From: Gracilariopsis chorda
Taxonomy: Eukaryota > Rhodophyta > Florideophyceae > Gracilariales > Gracilariaceae
Assembly (NCBI GenBank): GCA_003194525.1
Contig: NBIV01000193.1
Span: forward strand, 62,001 to 126,000
DNA: 64,000 nucleotides
Direction: 5' to 3'
The notes beneath the pieces are model-generated. The model saw nothing but the letters and a program-made list of their open reading frames with translations. It ran no database searches and was not told where the DNA came from. Position numbers and translations under genes: made by a program. This document shows positions 1 through 13,642 of this stretch, one piece after another; position 1 is the first letter of the stretch, and each line of letters opens with the position of its first letter.

Positions 1-3000
1 ACAATGTACTTCCTTGACTCTGCATAAACGCAACCTTTGCTCAACCGTAGAAGAATAGTTACTGCAGTGACGCACATATAAAATATAGGTACCCACAACA
101 AATAAACAGTAACAAAATCTTTTAAATTGTCTACAAAACTACCTTTCCCTACACTCACAACATGAAAATATTATTCCAGCTGACGGTGCCAACGTGCTAA
201 AAAGTACTCTTTGAAGCAGTAATTTTTGTCGACAAGAAATAGAAGGTACTCCAGCTTAGCCAGCGCACTCAGAAAGTAACGAAGATGTTGGGTCTAATAG
301 CTCTCTCTTTGACACAGTTTTTGAACAAGATGGTTCCAAGAACCTCAATGTGGTACATTCAATTGGGTTTCGAGTACCAGCTGGGTAGTCACTCTGGACA
401 ACCTTTATTGGGAGCGCCGTGGGGGCTCAAACTGAAGGGTGGAAGTTGGGTAACAGGATGGGGGTGGCAGCACCAAACCAGTAAGGGCGCGAGATAGCCA
501 GGCTCGACTAGTCTCAGATAAACCAGAAGGTTGGCTGTAAAAATCAAATCGTATCACAATTAGCCAAAAAGAGCTTAACTCTACCATTCTTCGAGAGAGA
601 GCGCTGAACCCTATTTAAGAGTGAGTGGGGCTGAACTTCAGGTGCACTCCGTTACGTGGCATACGCTGGGGCCGGCTCTAGTGTCATGGCCTCGTGCCAC
701 AGTAGCGGAGTTTCACTACGTATCTAAAATAATTAAATAATTCAGTACTCTAAGTAGATAGCCCCTCGAACCCACGCTGCATATTTACTACTTAATATTA
801 CGCTAGGTGCACTGCCGACGTGGTCAGATCTCTCTGTAATACAAACCCCCTCCTACCGACAGGCACGCCATCGTGGCTGTACACTGTGGCCCGGTGGCCA
901 GTACTGGTATACCATTTTGGGCACAACTTTAGTGCGCACGCCAAGGTTCAGAGTGCGCAGGACCATTCGATAATCGGTTCCATGGTCGGCCGAGCATCCT
1001 CCTTGCGGAAACTGCGAACCTAAGGTTTGATATCTCCTTCATCACCGGAGACTTTGTTCTGGTTAGCGAAGTGTTCCCTGTACCTTTTGGTTTAAGTTTA
1101 GCCTTTCGGAACTTCGCGAAAAACCCCCTGCGGTCGATCCAACTCACCCCTTGGGTAGTATTCTCCGTGTGTGCGGCGGTGGTATTGGCGTACTTTACCA
1201 CTTGGTCAGCTGACAGCCTGCATTTTCTCCGCCCTTTCACGGTAGACTGTTCCATTTGGTGCCTTCGATCCTGGTTGGTCTTGCCCGCTCGGTCTGCGCC
1301 GCGCAAAGCGTTCGCGCACTACGTTGATATCCATTGGTATCTATGCCGATTGGCTGATCCTTTTCCGTCACTTTATGCGTATCCTGAAGAGATGGTGGCC
1401 TTTTGGATTTAAAGAAGTGGGAAGGCTCATCCGCTCATCCACCGATTGGTTCTGAGGAGCGCCTCCGCTGTGCAGCGTTACTCCCGCACCCAAAAGTACT
1501 GTGGTCACAAATGATGGTAGTTAGAGTGTCTATCCCGCGCGGGTGGAGCCACTTCATACACTATGGCGTTTTCTCCCTACTTCGGGGCCGTTCACCGATG
1601 GCGCGAGCCCGGAAGTTTGGAAAGCTCCGTCAAAGGTCGTGGAGGCTTCTTCTGGGCCTCCTCTAACCACTAAGGGCGACTACTCAGACCGGTCTCCTCT
1701 CCTTGCATTTTCGTGATTCCCTACAGGACCAATTGATTTGGCATCCGCGATGAACTATCATTCTTGGATGGGTCCCTATGGGGGTATAGTCAAACAGGTT
1801 GCTAGCTGTTATTCCCATGGTGGTTAGCAGACTTCCAGCAGTGGTCTGGGTTGCAGTCGTGTCCAAGGGCACGCTTCGACCTCTTAGGATAACTACCCTG
1901 ATCCGGGCCAGTTCCTGTAGTATTCCATACCGCTCCAGCCGCCATCTTTCCCATAGATCAACAGTGTCTACGTGCTCGTCCTGTTAGTGAACTGTTTTGC
2001 CGTCAAGGTTGTTGTGGGACAGCTCTGGAGGTCATTGATCATCGCATTTTCGATTCCACCTACTAACCCATGAATACCAACTTGTTTCAGGCTTCCAATG
2101 AGCACCGTCGACCTTTTGTGGACACTCACGTCACCTACAGCCACTTGGGTTGCGGGCGTGTCGCGCAGATTCCCACCTACGGAGCTCCTCCACCACGTGG
2201 TAGCCGAAATCTTCAACTAAACCGATAGACGTTATTCCATGCCAAGATGCGTCATACCCATTTCTGTACGTCATTCACCCTATTGTTCCGTCTAAACTTC
2301 GCTTTCTCGGCGGTCTCCAAGAGGTGGAATACTCCCAAAGAGTGATTTGGGCCCTATAGGAAATGGGTTCTCATAACACAGCAATGCAATGGAACTTTAC
2401 CATGGTTTGCTTGGGCAAGCCGTTACATACCAATTAGTGCATGGAACAGGGCTGGTGGGCTGGGGACTAAGCTGACGAGTTCCGTCTCCGTCACTGAAGG
2501 GTTAACATGCGAGCGAAGCACAAGTACGGACTAGTGGAAGTATTCTCGCAACATGACACGATGAACCGTAAGATGTATGTTCCAAGCCCCAGTTGGTGAG
2601 AGCATTACAACGTATGCCAGTTACTGGACGTTCCAAGCCCACCGACATTGTCCTACTTTGGCAGCGCTATTATAGAAAGCTCCCCTTTTCCAGGTACCGT
2701 TTGGGCAGTTGCTCTCATGGAGTCCGCAGCCATGAAGGCGCTTTTATGCCTCCAAAAGGCTAGGGAGGGCGTGACATGGCCCGCTCAATCCAAAGATCCT
2801 ACTTTTCCATCTCAAGTGTTCTATGCTCTTGGTCGTATCTTCCGCATGTCGAAACACCTTGAGGAAATTGTCCGTGGCAAACTTGGCGTCTAAGATCTTT
2901 TCAAGGGCACTCTGTACTCGGTCGAGGAGCTCACTGCCATTTTGCATGCCACTGAGAACCATCCTTGTAGGGCATTCCAAGCCTAGGCGGTATGGAACCA

Positions 3001-4700
3001 TAAGAAACGCTGCGTACATACCACGGAAAAACAGAGCCGTCCAGGTCATCTTGCCAATCGGCAAGAAGGACAGGATGAGGATATTGCTATGCCCTATTTG
3101 GTTATAGAATCCGCGGTGGTATCTCTGACGTCCCAATGGCTGCCACACACCCTACTATGCTCACACCCACTGCTGGTCGCGGGACGCCCTCTACTCCAGT
3201 TATTCAGGTCGTCAAAAATCCCTTCCATTCTGCCCCAGTGGTCGTTCTTTAGGTTCCTCGTGACGGTGGGCACTTTGAAGCTATCGAAAGCGCTCTGCAT
3301 CTGCTCCATCGTGTTTGTGTGCAGTAATTTAACCGACCCGGTCTTCCGAATGCCCTCACTGCCCTAGAAACTCTGAGCAGTTACCTTCCAGTTTTAGCGC
3401 GGTGTGAGGCTCGAAACGGTGGACTACGTCGTTTCCGAGATCAGTTCCAGCTTGCATTATAACACGAGGTGACGTACCATGTGGGAGCTCATTTTGAGAT
3501 AATCACGATATTCGTTTGACTAGTTCTTCCTACAATCAATAGGCTGCCATAAGACTGGCCCAAGCACTTAGTGTCAGCACTGGATCCGTATTCACTGGTT
3601 TCCAACTACCTACTTCGGCATGTTTCGTTTCCGATTCAGGTGTTTACCCGTGGCTCCATTTGTTTCTCCAGCCACTTCGGCTCAACCAAAACAAACCCCT
3701 TTGGTATATTCGAATCGTTCTTTGCCTATTCCGCTCACGCAAAGTTTGTCATCTGGTCAAGCTCGTCCCTCAAGTGGTCCGTCTCCCATGGCTAGTAATA
3801 CTCCAGTCGGTGGTTCTAGTACCAATATATCGGCCGTTCGTGGTCGTGGATGGCACCCCTCAGGACCTACGTTACCTGTTGGTGGTGGAATTGGCCACGT
3901 TGTATACGGATATCCATCTGATCATGCTCTGTAGGGCTCCTGTTACTTCTGGTATCCTCTTGTGATAACTCGTGAGTATGTTATACGTAAATTTTGAGCT
4001 CGTTTTGTTATTTTTAGTACTTATTAGCTACTCACGTCTTATTATTGCGCCAAAACTTCTCCCCCACACTCCTTAACGGTGCTGCACCACAGGGGCGTTG
4101 AGTAGCCCAATTGGTAGGTTTCCGTCTCATTTGCGACAGTAACGTATGAGGAAGTTATTAGGTATGCCGTGAGGTGGCTCCATGGTTTCATGGAAAGTCG
4201 TCCACCCATACCACCGTACACGGTAGCGAACCCTTACATTGGTATGTTCGTGGGCGCCTATGGAATCGATTACTCCTTCAGTTTTAATAGATTCATTTTC
4301 TTAAGTCGGCTGGTTGTCACATGTCTGGCGTACCGTCGAGAAGACGGTTGGATCTACAGTTACCTCTCTGGTTCCATGCCTCATGGTATAGTGCTAGGGT
4401 GAGAGAGTGGAAGCGGGACTTCTTCTAACGGTGATTACATCCGGTGTTGTACTGTCTTTATCTTGGCCTACTGATGAAGAGAGTGCCACCAGTGCAGTGG
4501 TACCACTTGAGCTGTAGGCTCGGAGCGCAGGGCTCTTATTACCCTGTCTACTGATACCATATTCTCGAGTCCGTTTTCCAAGATGGGTACTGTTTAGTCG
4601 TTACAAGGAGTCAAATTGAAGGGTCCCGTGGAGTTTTGCAGCAGTTTTGAGGTTATGATCTCATGAAATAATTGATGGACCATCGCATCTTTTGGTATGG
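1..4700. other. Unassigned degraded stretch, probably old transposon debris
   Basis: No host gene could be supported here. Open frames are short and alternate between strands without a recognisable domain. The only suggestive piece is on the minus strand at about 2,740-3,310. It has an amphipathic, charged character reminiscent of a retrotransposon gag domain, but no signature motif. It lies downstream of the integrase region of the gypsy remnant at 4.7-8.2 kb, so if it is a gag it belongs to a different element. No LTR pair was found for this stretch by eye. Confidence 0.35.
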
Positions 4701-7700
4701 GCGAACACTCTTCAGTGGTATGTCCAAAAAGACGTAATCTGCCAATTCCACTTTCGTTTTCGCTGTCAATATTTGGTCATGGTATTTCTTCTACCTTTCC
4801 TGGGCCTTTGTTTTTATCCCGGTCGCTATCAAGTAGAGATTCCCTCAAACTTAGGAAGATATCTTTCTTCACCTGTGTGCTCGATTGTATCTCTGCAACC
4901 CCTTCGATACACGGACTTTGCTGGACGATGATACCTGGAGGATGTCGCGATAGAACCCAGTCAAAGGGATTGATTCCCATGGAGCGATATAACAGTAGAT
5001 TACAAGCGTACCTCAGTGGCTGTACGAACTCAGGGCAATCCGATAGGTGTTCTTCCACATATTGGCGTACACGTGCCCTTAAGGTTTTGTTAAACCTTTC
5101 CACTTTCCCGTTGGTTTGGGGGTGGTATGCAGTGGTAAACTAGAGCTTCAAACCAAACATGATGCAAGCTGATTCGAAGGACTTTGAAGCCCGATTTGAA
5201 CCATTATCAGTGAGCCGATAGAGTCGCGTAATATATGTCTAAACTCAGTGGATGAGGAAGGCTTCCGAAAGGAGCGGTAAGAACGTGATTGTCGGAGCAA
5301 ATGCCCTTGTGAGCCTCGTAAACCGATGGGTAATTACTATAATATACTTTTATTTCTGGGTAGTTTCAGAAAGTGATCCCAATAAGTCCATAGCTACGAA
5401 TTTTGACGGCTCAACCACCGAGAGTAGCCTCATAAACTTTTCATGATTCCAAATACCACCACAGGTTTCGAGGCAAGAGGTGCATCTTGCCACATAAATA
5501 TAAACTTCATGAGCTAACAGAGGCCAGTAAAAACATCTCCTTAGGGTATAATGCATTCTTTTGCCTCCAGAGTGTCCTGCAAACCGTGGTCGGTGGGCCT
5601 GGTGGAGAACACTTTAGCAAAGCAACTCCGGTACTACGTTTGGAAGCAGGGCATCTAGGGTGGATAGGTTGACTAAATAACCTTCATGGTCCAACTCGAA
5701 CTGCATAACCTTCTGCTCAACAAAATATGGTAATAGCTTGCAATACCAATCTTTTGCTTGCTCTTGAGGGAATTTCTCTTTGTTAGTTGAGGAATACTCC
5801 TCCTTTTCCATTGCAAATGCTCCATTTGGCTTATCACCTGCGAAAACAACCTAATGGACCTCCTGCCCCACATCCAAAAAGGTACCCACTTAGCATTCTT
5901 CTTTTTGTCCCTCCTTAACCAATTGGATAGTAGAGCACGGGATATAATCTTCCAATGATGCTTCTTCTAACCCATTTGTACTCAAGCGTGACATATAGCA
6001 TTACCCAAGTTGTGCCTCAAACCCCGGCGGTATTTTGCGTGGTACGCAAACTCCGATAGTCTTAAACTCCATCTTGATAACTGTTCAGAAGCGTCTGTGA
6101 GGCCCAATTTCCACCTTGAAGTATCATGATCCGCCCGCAGGGTGAACGTAGTTCAATATAGGTAAGGATGGCACATCAGCATGCTCCACAGATCGGTTAG
6201 GCATTCTTTCTCCATCACGGTGTAGTTCCGCTCCACTTTGGTGAGCACTTTACTGCAGTAACCAATTGGTTAGTTTGCTCCCATCCGCTTGGTATTGCGT
6301 TAGACATCATTCTACCTAAGCAGAGAATGCATCCTTATCAACGGTATAGTAGTAACCAGATGTAAATAAAGCCAATGTTATGTGGGAGATCAGCGCAGTT
6401 TCCAGCTTCTGGAATGCCTGGTTGTCGTTCTTCTCAAGGCATCCAAACAAATCTGGTTATCTTTTCTGAATTTTACAGGTAAAAGGATCTCCAATCTTGG
6501 CAAAACTCTTGATATAACGTCGTTATACACTACAAAAACAAATGAAGAAGCTTACATTTACTTGGGTCTGTAGAACCTTGGCTTCTTGAACTGCTGGGAT
6601 ATTCCTCTTGGCTACCTGTAGGCGTCTTTGGCAGATAATGTGACCCAGACACTACCGCCTTTCGGTCAAAGAACACTCGTTTGCGTAACGTCAGCCTCAC
6701 CCCGACATCATTTAATAGCAGGATCACCGTTCGAAATTGCCCAAAGTGTTCTTCAACAGATCGGGAGTGGATGATTACGTCATCTATATACACCAGTGTG
6801 GTGTGTCATCTTCACTTCGATAGTATTTTATTCAGAGCTCTCTAGAACGTAGTGGGCGCGTTTCGGAGACCAGGTGGCATTCGCAAGAAGTGAAAGAGAC
6901 TGTCGTGGCAGGTGAATGTATTCTTTTCTATGTCCTCCTCTGGTATCTGCACTTGCCAATAACCGCAATTAGTGTATAGTATGGTGAAGACTTTCGCATT
7001 CCCAAGGGAATCGATAAATTCGTTAATTCTAGGTATCGGATACGAATCCCTGACCGTAACGGTGTTTAGTTTTCGATAGTCAGTACAAAACCTTATTATG
7101 GTCTCTCACTTCTATTATACAAATAGCACTGGGCTTGCCCACTGCGCGTATGTGGGCCCGATAACCTCTTCCTTCGATATTCTTTCCACCTCTTAAATTT
7201 CAACCTCTTGGGCTGTCCAATCTGCCCGTTATAGTTTTAGGTGTATCAGCTTGGCTTCAGGAACAAAGTCGATACGGTGTTGCGTGATTTTGATCACTCC
7301 TCTTCAACCTAAATACATGGTACTAAACGGATCCAATAGGTCAAAGATACTGTTCTTACAAGGTTGCCCTTGGGAGCCCAAGGTTACATCCTTTTTCCAG
7401 TTGGTATTTCTGCTCGGTGTCGGTGCCATTTCGGCGTTTCCCAGCGTGGCTGGTTTGTCTTCTTTCTCGATCGGTTTCCCCCATCTTTAGGGTAGACTTC
7501 TCTGGACGAACATTCTTGTTTCAGTGTAAAAGTAGCACACGAGGCCCGGTATGCTAATCCAACAACGGTGTTCTTGGGTACTTTGACCGTATGGTTACTG
7601 AAGTTGCTTAATCATACATGAAAAGTTTGGTTAGGTACATTGTCCATGATTCCGTTTTCCATCGTGGTCATGTAGCGTTCCAATACCTTATATTGCCTTT

Positions 7701-8230
7701 CTAGTGTTACGAGACCAGGTCGGTCGCATAACACTTTGGCTACCACTTGGTTCATGGACCGGGTCCGAATGGAATTGAGAAGTCAAACATAAATGGATAC
7801 TGTCACTAAAGGCGGCTACTGCGTTGGTCTGGATCTGTTTTTCTACTTATATTAACCTGTAATGGCTACTCTCGGACCCTTATGGAACAAAACTGTTCTT
7901 GTAAGAAGTAAAATTGCTCTGACATAGTTGTCAATGAACATAGTTCCAAGGGTACAATCCGTTCCCAATTGGTTGATGACGATAAACCGTACCCCATCAT
8001 TGAGGGTTCCTACGACTACCGTAGGATCTAGGCTGCCGCAAACTGCTAATGGCCGCTTATTCACATGCAACAAAGGGCTCGTAAGCGTACATGGCTGTAC
8101 ACTTTCCCACACCTTCGGCGATAGTAGCTTCGCACTAGCTAGATTCAGTCCAGCTCTTGTATCCAAAATAGCGATGCACCGGACCAAATTGCTAGCAGAA
8201 AATCAAAGGGTGATGTTTAACTTGTTTTTA
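4700..8230 (-). mobile_element. Ty3/gypsy LTR-retrotransposon remnant (G1), pol region
   Basis: On the minus strand, reading from high to low coordinates, there is an aspartic-protease-like segment (about 7,850-8,190), reverse transcriptase (about 6,500-7,200, with a YIDD-type catalytic box near 6,785), an RNase H-like stretch (about 5,900-6,350) and integrase (about 4,780-5,560: an HHCC zinc-binding start near 5,500 and the later MERFNKTL-type motif near 5,100). That order is the Ty3/gypsy order. The element is a fossil, broken in very many places (at least twenty by rough count), and its LTRs were not found. It is clearly older than the two gypsy elements at 13.6-27.9 kb. A Helitron fragment lies just beyond its upstream side. 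Confidence 0.75.
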
Positions 8231-8739
8231 TCATGCTTCAGGAAGCAGATAGGTACCGATTGGTCTTCTAGCGTTTCCTGTCCGGTATTCAAATTGTGAA
8301 AATCCATACGAGAAACCTTATTGCTGATTGGCGTTCAGATTGGGACAGAATGAGAGCGGCCTGAGACCCAAACTCTAAACATTATCAGCCTGAGATGGTG
8401 TAGAATCTGCTTTTCCTGCCGAGTCTGTACCGGTGATGAAATCAACCGGTTAGATTACAGGAGATTGCTTGTCCTGAATCTGTCGGTTTCCGCAAGCTTT
8501 TTCAAATACCAGATGGTTCTGCTGACGCACTTGGAGGAGTGCGGCTCGAACAAGAAGACTGATAATCGGAAATGTCGTAGACAAGTGGTGAGGTGATAGG
8601 CAAACCATCGAAGAAGATTTCCAGTGGATGGATCCATCACAGCCATCCAGATTACGCGCATCGGCGTTAGGTCCAAGGTTAGACGAGTGCCGTATGGTAC
8701 GAAGACTGCTGACTCTGTGGTATGGCCCTAATAAAAGGT
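8231..8739. other. Unassigned junction between gypsy remnant and Helitron fragment
   Basis: Minus-strand reading frames are open for up to about 130 codons but match no family I recognise. The stretch lies where the gag of the neighbouring gypsy remnant would be expected. The homology of the Helitron fragment to the longer copy fades near 8,740. Which element owns this stretch cannot be decided by eye. Confidence 0.3.
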
Positions 8740-11483
8740 TGTTTCGCCTGTACCTGTGGGCAGAAAGATATGTCCCATTTGCATGAGCTGGGATGATGAC
8801 ACTGGGCCAGATCGTTGTTGTGAGTGCTGGATCTCGTGCTCTCATACCATGGGTGCTTGTTATTCTCTCTCAGGAGACTGCAGTCTCATATCCCCATTGT
8901 TTGTGTGAGTGCGAAACATCCAAATTTCCATCAATGGTCCACTGTTAAGAAAGATATTGTCTGGGTAAAGACGTCGTTTCGCGTTCTCAGCCCAGTTGAG
9001 CTTTTGTAGCTTGTATTTGTTGACGTTGAGACCTGAATTTTGCTGTGTGGAGTTCTTTGCATCCAAATGAAGACCTATGCCAAACAGTTCGTGCTGATCG
9101 CCGTACGGGTAGAAAAGTGGGAAAGCTCCATTCTCTGCAAGTTTGGAGGCCGGTTTTAGAAGTCGAAACGGCACTTGCGCATTGTTTGCAGCGTTTGCAG
9201 TCGCCCTAGCTCCAGCAGAAGTGGCAGCCGTCCCTACGGCGTGTTCTTTTGTTAGAGTTCCTCCTAGTAAGAGCATTACCTCAGAATCCACTCCATTTGA
9301 GAGTAGTCGGATCTACGACAAGCCTTCTGATCATGGTCAGGCCGCCACCAGCCGCGTCTTCAGGGAGATAGCCTGCACCTACATGAATAGAACTAACTGT
9401 GTCACTTGGAGCTCCTTCGTATCCACGTACAAGTAGTCCTTGTTCCGCTGCTTGCAATCGTACGCACGTCAGTCGCTCTGTTGTAGTTGTTGCGTGCGAA
9501 ACATGCATCCGTACCCCTCTTGCACCACGTCTGGCTTGGGCTCTATCACATTGTACAGCTTGGGGACAATTTGTTCTAAGTTAATGTCTTGAATGAACGA
9601 ACGCACATTGGCACGTGCACAGTGAGATGGATCTAACAGAGGGGGACTGATACCTCACAGATATCTCTAGCGCGTGTTTTTCTAGTTCTGCGTGGAAAGA
9701 GCGAGAGCTGGGTTTCTTTCTATTCTGAGAAGCGATGGACCGCCTTCCGTCACATACTACATGTCCATGAACGCATGCTTCGTCGCAAAGAGCGTATTAA
9801 ATTTGCAGAAATGGGAGCGAAACGCTCTCAGGCTCTGAAGACTGCGAAGCAACTCGTTGCCATGACTCCTGCGGAACGTGACGCCCCATTTGGAGATTCT
9901 TCTCATTCCACAGCACAATCCGGGTAACTATTTGCCAAGCAAAACACAGCCGCGATAATTACAGCTATGAATTATGAAGGTCAAGTACGGGTACGAGCAG
10001 GAGGAGAGAGTGTGTCAGAACTTATCGCATCTTCCGCGTCCCCTCTGACCCGCAGTGGAAAGCTTCTCAAAATCTGGAACGCTTGCATGGATTGCTAGAT
10101 CATTCTAATCTTCACCTGCCACGGGATCCTACGCATAGTATATGCCATTGGGTCCTGGATCAGGACGACCAGTAAACTGTAAGATAGTCATGTGAAGTTG
10201 CTGCTGTGGCTGCTGTGGCTGCTCTGGCTGGTCCTGTGGCGACTGTAAGTGAGCAGGAGCGATCTCATCCTCTTCTACTTCCGTGGGAACAGGCATCTGC
10301 CCTTGTTCTTCAGCTTGTGGCAGAGAAGGCTGCTGCAGAGGGTGTGAGGGAGCAGGAGTGATCTCATCCTGTTCCACTTCTATCGGAACGGGCATATGTT
10401 CTGTTGGCACTGGTAGAAGAGAAGGAGACATCATCTGGAGCAGGAGGAACAGATAGTCGCCAAAGCCTCCCAGCCCCTGGCTGTGCTCCACCGCTGTTGA
10501 CTCGACGACCTCAAGAGTTCTGCTTTGCGCGGCCTTGCGTTCACCCTGGACCCTCCAGAATCGAGTCTGGCCCCTCCGGAACAGGCTCTGGCCCCTCCAG
10601 AATCTGCCCTGGCATCCACAGGACCTCGCTCTGACACTTTCGGATTTCGTTTTGGCCCCACCAGAGTTCGGACGTGGATCCCCTCACGCCATAGTAATAT
10701 AAAAATTTAAGAAAAACAATTCTATTTTTCTAAATCCTTAATGAACTAGCCAGAGTTCCAAAATATGTTTGCAAGATTAGAAATGTTGAAAATAAAAAAG
10801 GAGGTTGCAGTTTGTTGGTTTGGCTCCACTGGGCCTACTTGCCTGAGAAGTTTAAAAAAATTTCTGTATGACTTATATTTACCCGATGCAGTCGTGCGCA
10901 GCACGGGGAACCTTGACATACTCCTGTTGGAGGTTGACGGGTGCAGTTTGCCAAGGCAGTTTTCAAGCCGTTTGATGTTTAACTTGCGTCCAGTTGAAGG
11001 GACTAGTCTGCATTTATTCACACACCGAAGTGTGTTTTCTGCCCCCAAGAGGTACGATACGGCCAAAGTCCCTTACCCTGCACAGCAAGCTGATAATAAG
11101 TTCGGGAAACCCTCAGAAGTCCTGGATAGCCGTCAAACAACCAGAATATTGCAGACGAGCACTTCATGTTTCCCAGATCCGCGGTACTCAGTGGGTTACT
11201 TCTGTGGCGACCTGCACAAGAGCTCGGCCTTGCGTAGGTCCCAGGCCAGCAACAGTACCCTAAGCAGCAAAAGGTTACGACACTGCGCTATTTCCCAAGC
11301 CTGAACTGGGAGGTAAGAAAATGGTGAGGGTGAGCACGCGAGAGGCTATTTGCACTGCGCCAGTGCAGTATCTATGCCCCGGGCAGTGTGTTGCACGGGG
11401 GCAGCGCAACGATCCAGACACGTTGCGCACTCTGGTTACGGATGAATGGCTGGAACTTCAGTCATTTAGTGTAGTGCCAGCCA
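8740..11483 (-). mobile_element. Helitron fragment, 5' part only (copy 1)
   Basis: This block is an inverted copy of the 5' part of the Helitron at 32.8-39.8 kb. In minus-strand order it shows a promoter-side palindrome (11,447-11,483) and the 15-bp palindrome GCACTGCGCCAGTGC (11,352-11,366). A leader homologous to 32,985-33,545 follows (about 11,320-10,746), then a proline/acidic-repeat ORF (10,491-10,129) and a decayed zinc-knuckle stretch (about 10,120-9,950). Last comes the N-terminal part of the Rep protein (9,508-8,860, including a SKLxENGxFPLFYPYGDQHE block also found in copy 2). The HUH nuclease and helicase parts are absent, so the copy is truncated at its 3' side near 8,740. It has frame breaks and cannot be autonomous. 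Confidence 0.8.
10129..10491 (-). pseudogene. Helitron N-terminal ORF remnant with proline/acidic repeats
   Basis: The frame encodes two copies of a module of the type QMPVPxEVExDEIxPAP followed by proline- and glutamine-rich linkers (PQQPSLPQAEEQG, PEQPQQPQQQ), then a segment ending GRPDPGPNGIYYA. The same order of parts occurs at 33,823-34,400 in the longer Helitron, where the module is present about four times. It is therefore the remains of the same transposon gene with fewer repeats. The module has no function I recognise. The frame is not continuous with the zinc-knuckle part that should follow. Confidence 0.65.
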
Positions 11484-12670
11484 TTCAGGATCAGAAGCAG
11501 TCAAAATGCAGCAGCAGCCATCTAGCTTTGGGCTTTGCTGCTGCTGCAGAAATTTTGGATTGGCAGAGAGGAGTTGCGCAAAAGCAAAACTACTGGCGTT
11601 GAAGGGGGCGTGCCGGGAGATAATTTTGGCGCAACAACTTCCGTCAAACAACAACTCCCCCCTTATGTTTCAGCAAATCATTATAGTACGGGGTTGTTGC
11701 GATTATACTGACGTCTGTGATCTCAACAACCATAGCAGTATTATGATTTGTTGAAGGATGACTAAGGTTTCAGTCATTAACGGGAGGCGTTTCACCAAAA
11801 GATCCCCTTGCACGCTCCGTTTATTGCATACAATTTTCACTTTGGTGCAACAGCAGCAGTAGCAGCAAAGCTCAAAGCCTATTGGCCGAGACTGCATGTT
11901 CAGTGTGCCTTCTGCTGAGTGGTTGGCACTACAGTAAATCATGGAAATGGAAGCCCAAGTGCAATCAAGTCCACATTGACTACTACATGTTTTTCGAAAG
12001 TAACTAAAAACTTAAACTAGTCCTACTCATAGTACATCTCCGGGTCTATCGGGCAAATTTTGGCTTTGGCGCAGCATGCAGAACCCTCTTTCCTGCGCCC
12101 AGGCAAGGATGAATCGGAAGTGATATTATTGTCCCTCTCCTCTTAAGCATTCACATCCGTATGACCTAGGCTATTTTGATTGAATAGAGGCGCTGCGCTA
12201 ATAAAACTCCTTGCATGCTTCTATACGTGCATGCAATACTTCTATTTGGCGCAAGGCCTCCCTGCAACTAAAAACATTCAGTAGCAGCAGCAGCATCAAA
12301 TCTTGCTGCTAAGTGGACAGTACTGACAAAATGACCGCAGTACCAGCCAGTTAGAGAAATTAACCTATCATGCTTTAGCCTAATTGGTTGGTACTGCAGG
12401 AATTTTGAGCAAATAGTGTAATGCAGTGATTAGAGAATCACATACAATAAAGCAGTTGTAAACCACACTGCAATTACTAGTCTAGGCGCTGCGGCACAAT
12501 GGAGCTCTACGGGCACTATTGCGAGCGTTTGCGAGGAAAATGTTTCAAGAGCCTCCGAAAGCTACTAAATAAACAAAGTTACTAGGAAGACGCGGGCCAC
12601 AGCGCCGACTGCGGCGGAAGGCCGCAGCCACTTGTCATGAGATAACTGTTTTGTAGTACTTTGAGTTTGA
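11484..12670. repeat. Palindrome-rich dispersed repeat units
   Basis: This zone holds at least three copies of the unit that also forms the array at 31.6-32.9 kb. Each unit carries a GGAGGCG-type arm, a matching CGCCTCC arm about 70-100 bp later, a CAGCAGCAG stretch, and then a palindrome built on TGGCTGGCACT and AGTGCCAGCC. The plus-oriented unit at about 12,137-12,660 aligns with about 31,612-32,060, including a shared tail (GCTACTAAAT, then an AACAAAG stretch). The unit nearest the Helitron fragment is in the opposite orientation. No protein-coding content is seen. Confidence 0.65.
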
Positions 12671-13637
12671 GGTTGGATGAATTTCCACGAAAGATCGGGG
12701 CCTTTGATGCCTCTTCCCTGAGCCTTGTTTCTGCTAAATAAAATGTGAAAGAAATCTCTCGTAAGCGAGATAACGAAAAAGCAGTATTGCGCTTTTGTGT
12801 TATCAGGAGAAGGCCGTTGTCCAAAGTGTGCAAGCAATGTCTTTGAATTCCAAAACAGATTTAGACACGTTGTATCCCCAACCCTTTAAACTCTCAACGC
12901 AATGAACACTCTTCAAAACGCGATTGGTCCTCAATCATTGAGCTAGATTCCGCTCTTTCGTACTTGCATGAAACAAAATCTGAGTCTCTTACGCTTCAAT
13001 TCTGCAGCGTAGTTGTGAGTGTCATGTTGCACAATTTCACGACACCGGACGACAACAGCCGTTTTTGTATCCTTCTTTGCCGGAGAGTAGCTTGAAAATA
13101 TATTCGTACCTCGAGAGTACCAGCACTGGCGTGCAATGCCCGTAGATGAAAGACCGAAAAAGGTTAATAGCAATATGAGTATTGCGGCGACAGGCGGAAG
13201 AAATGCACGGCCTCGACTAAAGCAAAGCGGAAATAGATGATGATAAAAGCGTACAAAGGACAATGGCCCACTAGCAGCGGATTACAAGAACAATGGTGAA
13301 AAAAGATGTGCGATCAAAAACTGAGGTCTAGCGCAAAATGGATACGAACTTTTTCATTGAATACGCAACACCAAAACCTTAGGTTTAATGCGTTGCTTAG
13401 AGCAAAATAATACGCCGGCTGAGCTCGTAACAGACCGGGGCAGCCGAGTCACTTACGATTTGCAGGATACTAAGCTGCACGTTTATGAAAGGAAAAGGAG
13501 GGTAGTGTAGTGTAAGGGCAGGGAGGAGCGGACACAGTAAGAGAAGTTGGAGGATGCCAAAGAAAGAAGAAGTGGTTTGGCTCGAGTTGGCTTAGAGGCC
13601 ACCGAACTCAGGCTTTCATATACAATTGTTCTAAATG
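12671..13637. other. Stretch with no recognised gene
   Basis: Nothing supportable is seen. The longest minus-strand frame (12,943-13,263) has a hydrophobic N-terminal stretch but lacks an ATG. The last 100 bases are purine-rich and end directly at the target site of the gypsy element that begins at 13,643. Confidence 0.4.
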
Positions 13638-13642
13638 AATAC
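13638..13642. repeat. Target site duplication of gypsy G3, left copy (AATAC)
   Basis: The five bases AATAC lie directly before the TGTGGG start of the left LTR. They recur at 27,902-27,906 directly after the ACCAACA end of the right LTR. A perfect 5-bp duplication is what Ty3/gypsy integrases leave, so this fixes both outer ends of the composite element. Confidence 0.85.

Noticed and set aside
12943-13263. Minus-strand 106-codon frame with a hydrophobic N-terminal stretch
   Set aside because: It begins with TTG, has an upstream in-frame stop and no ATG start, and matches no family.
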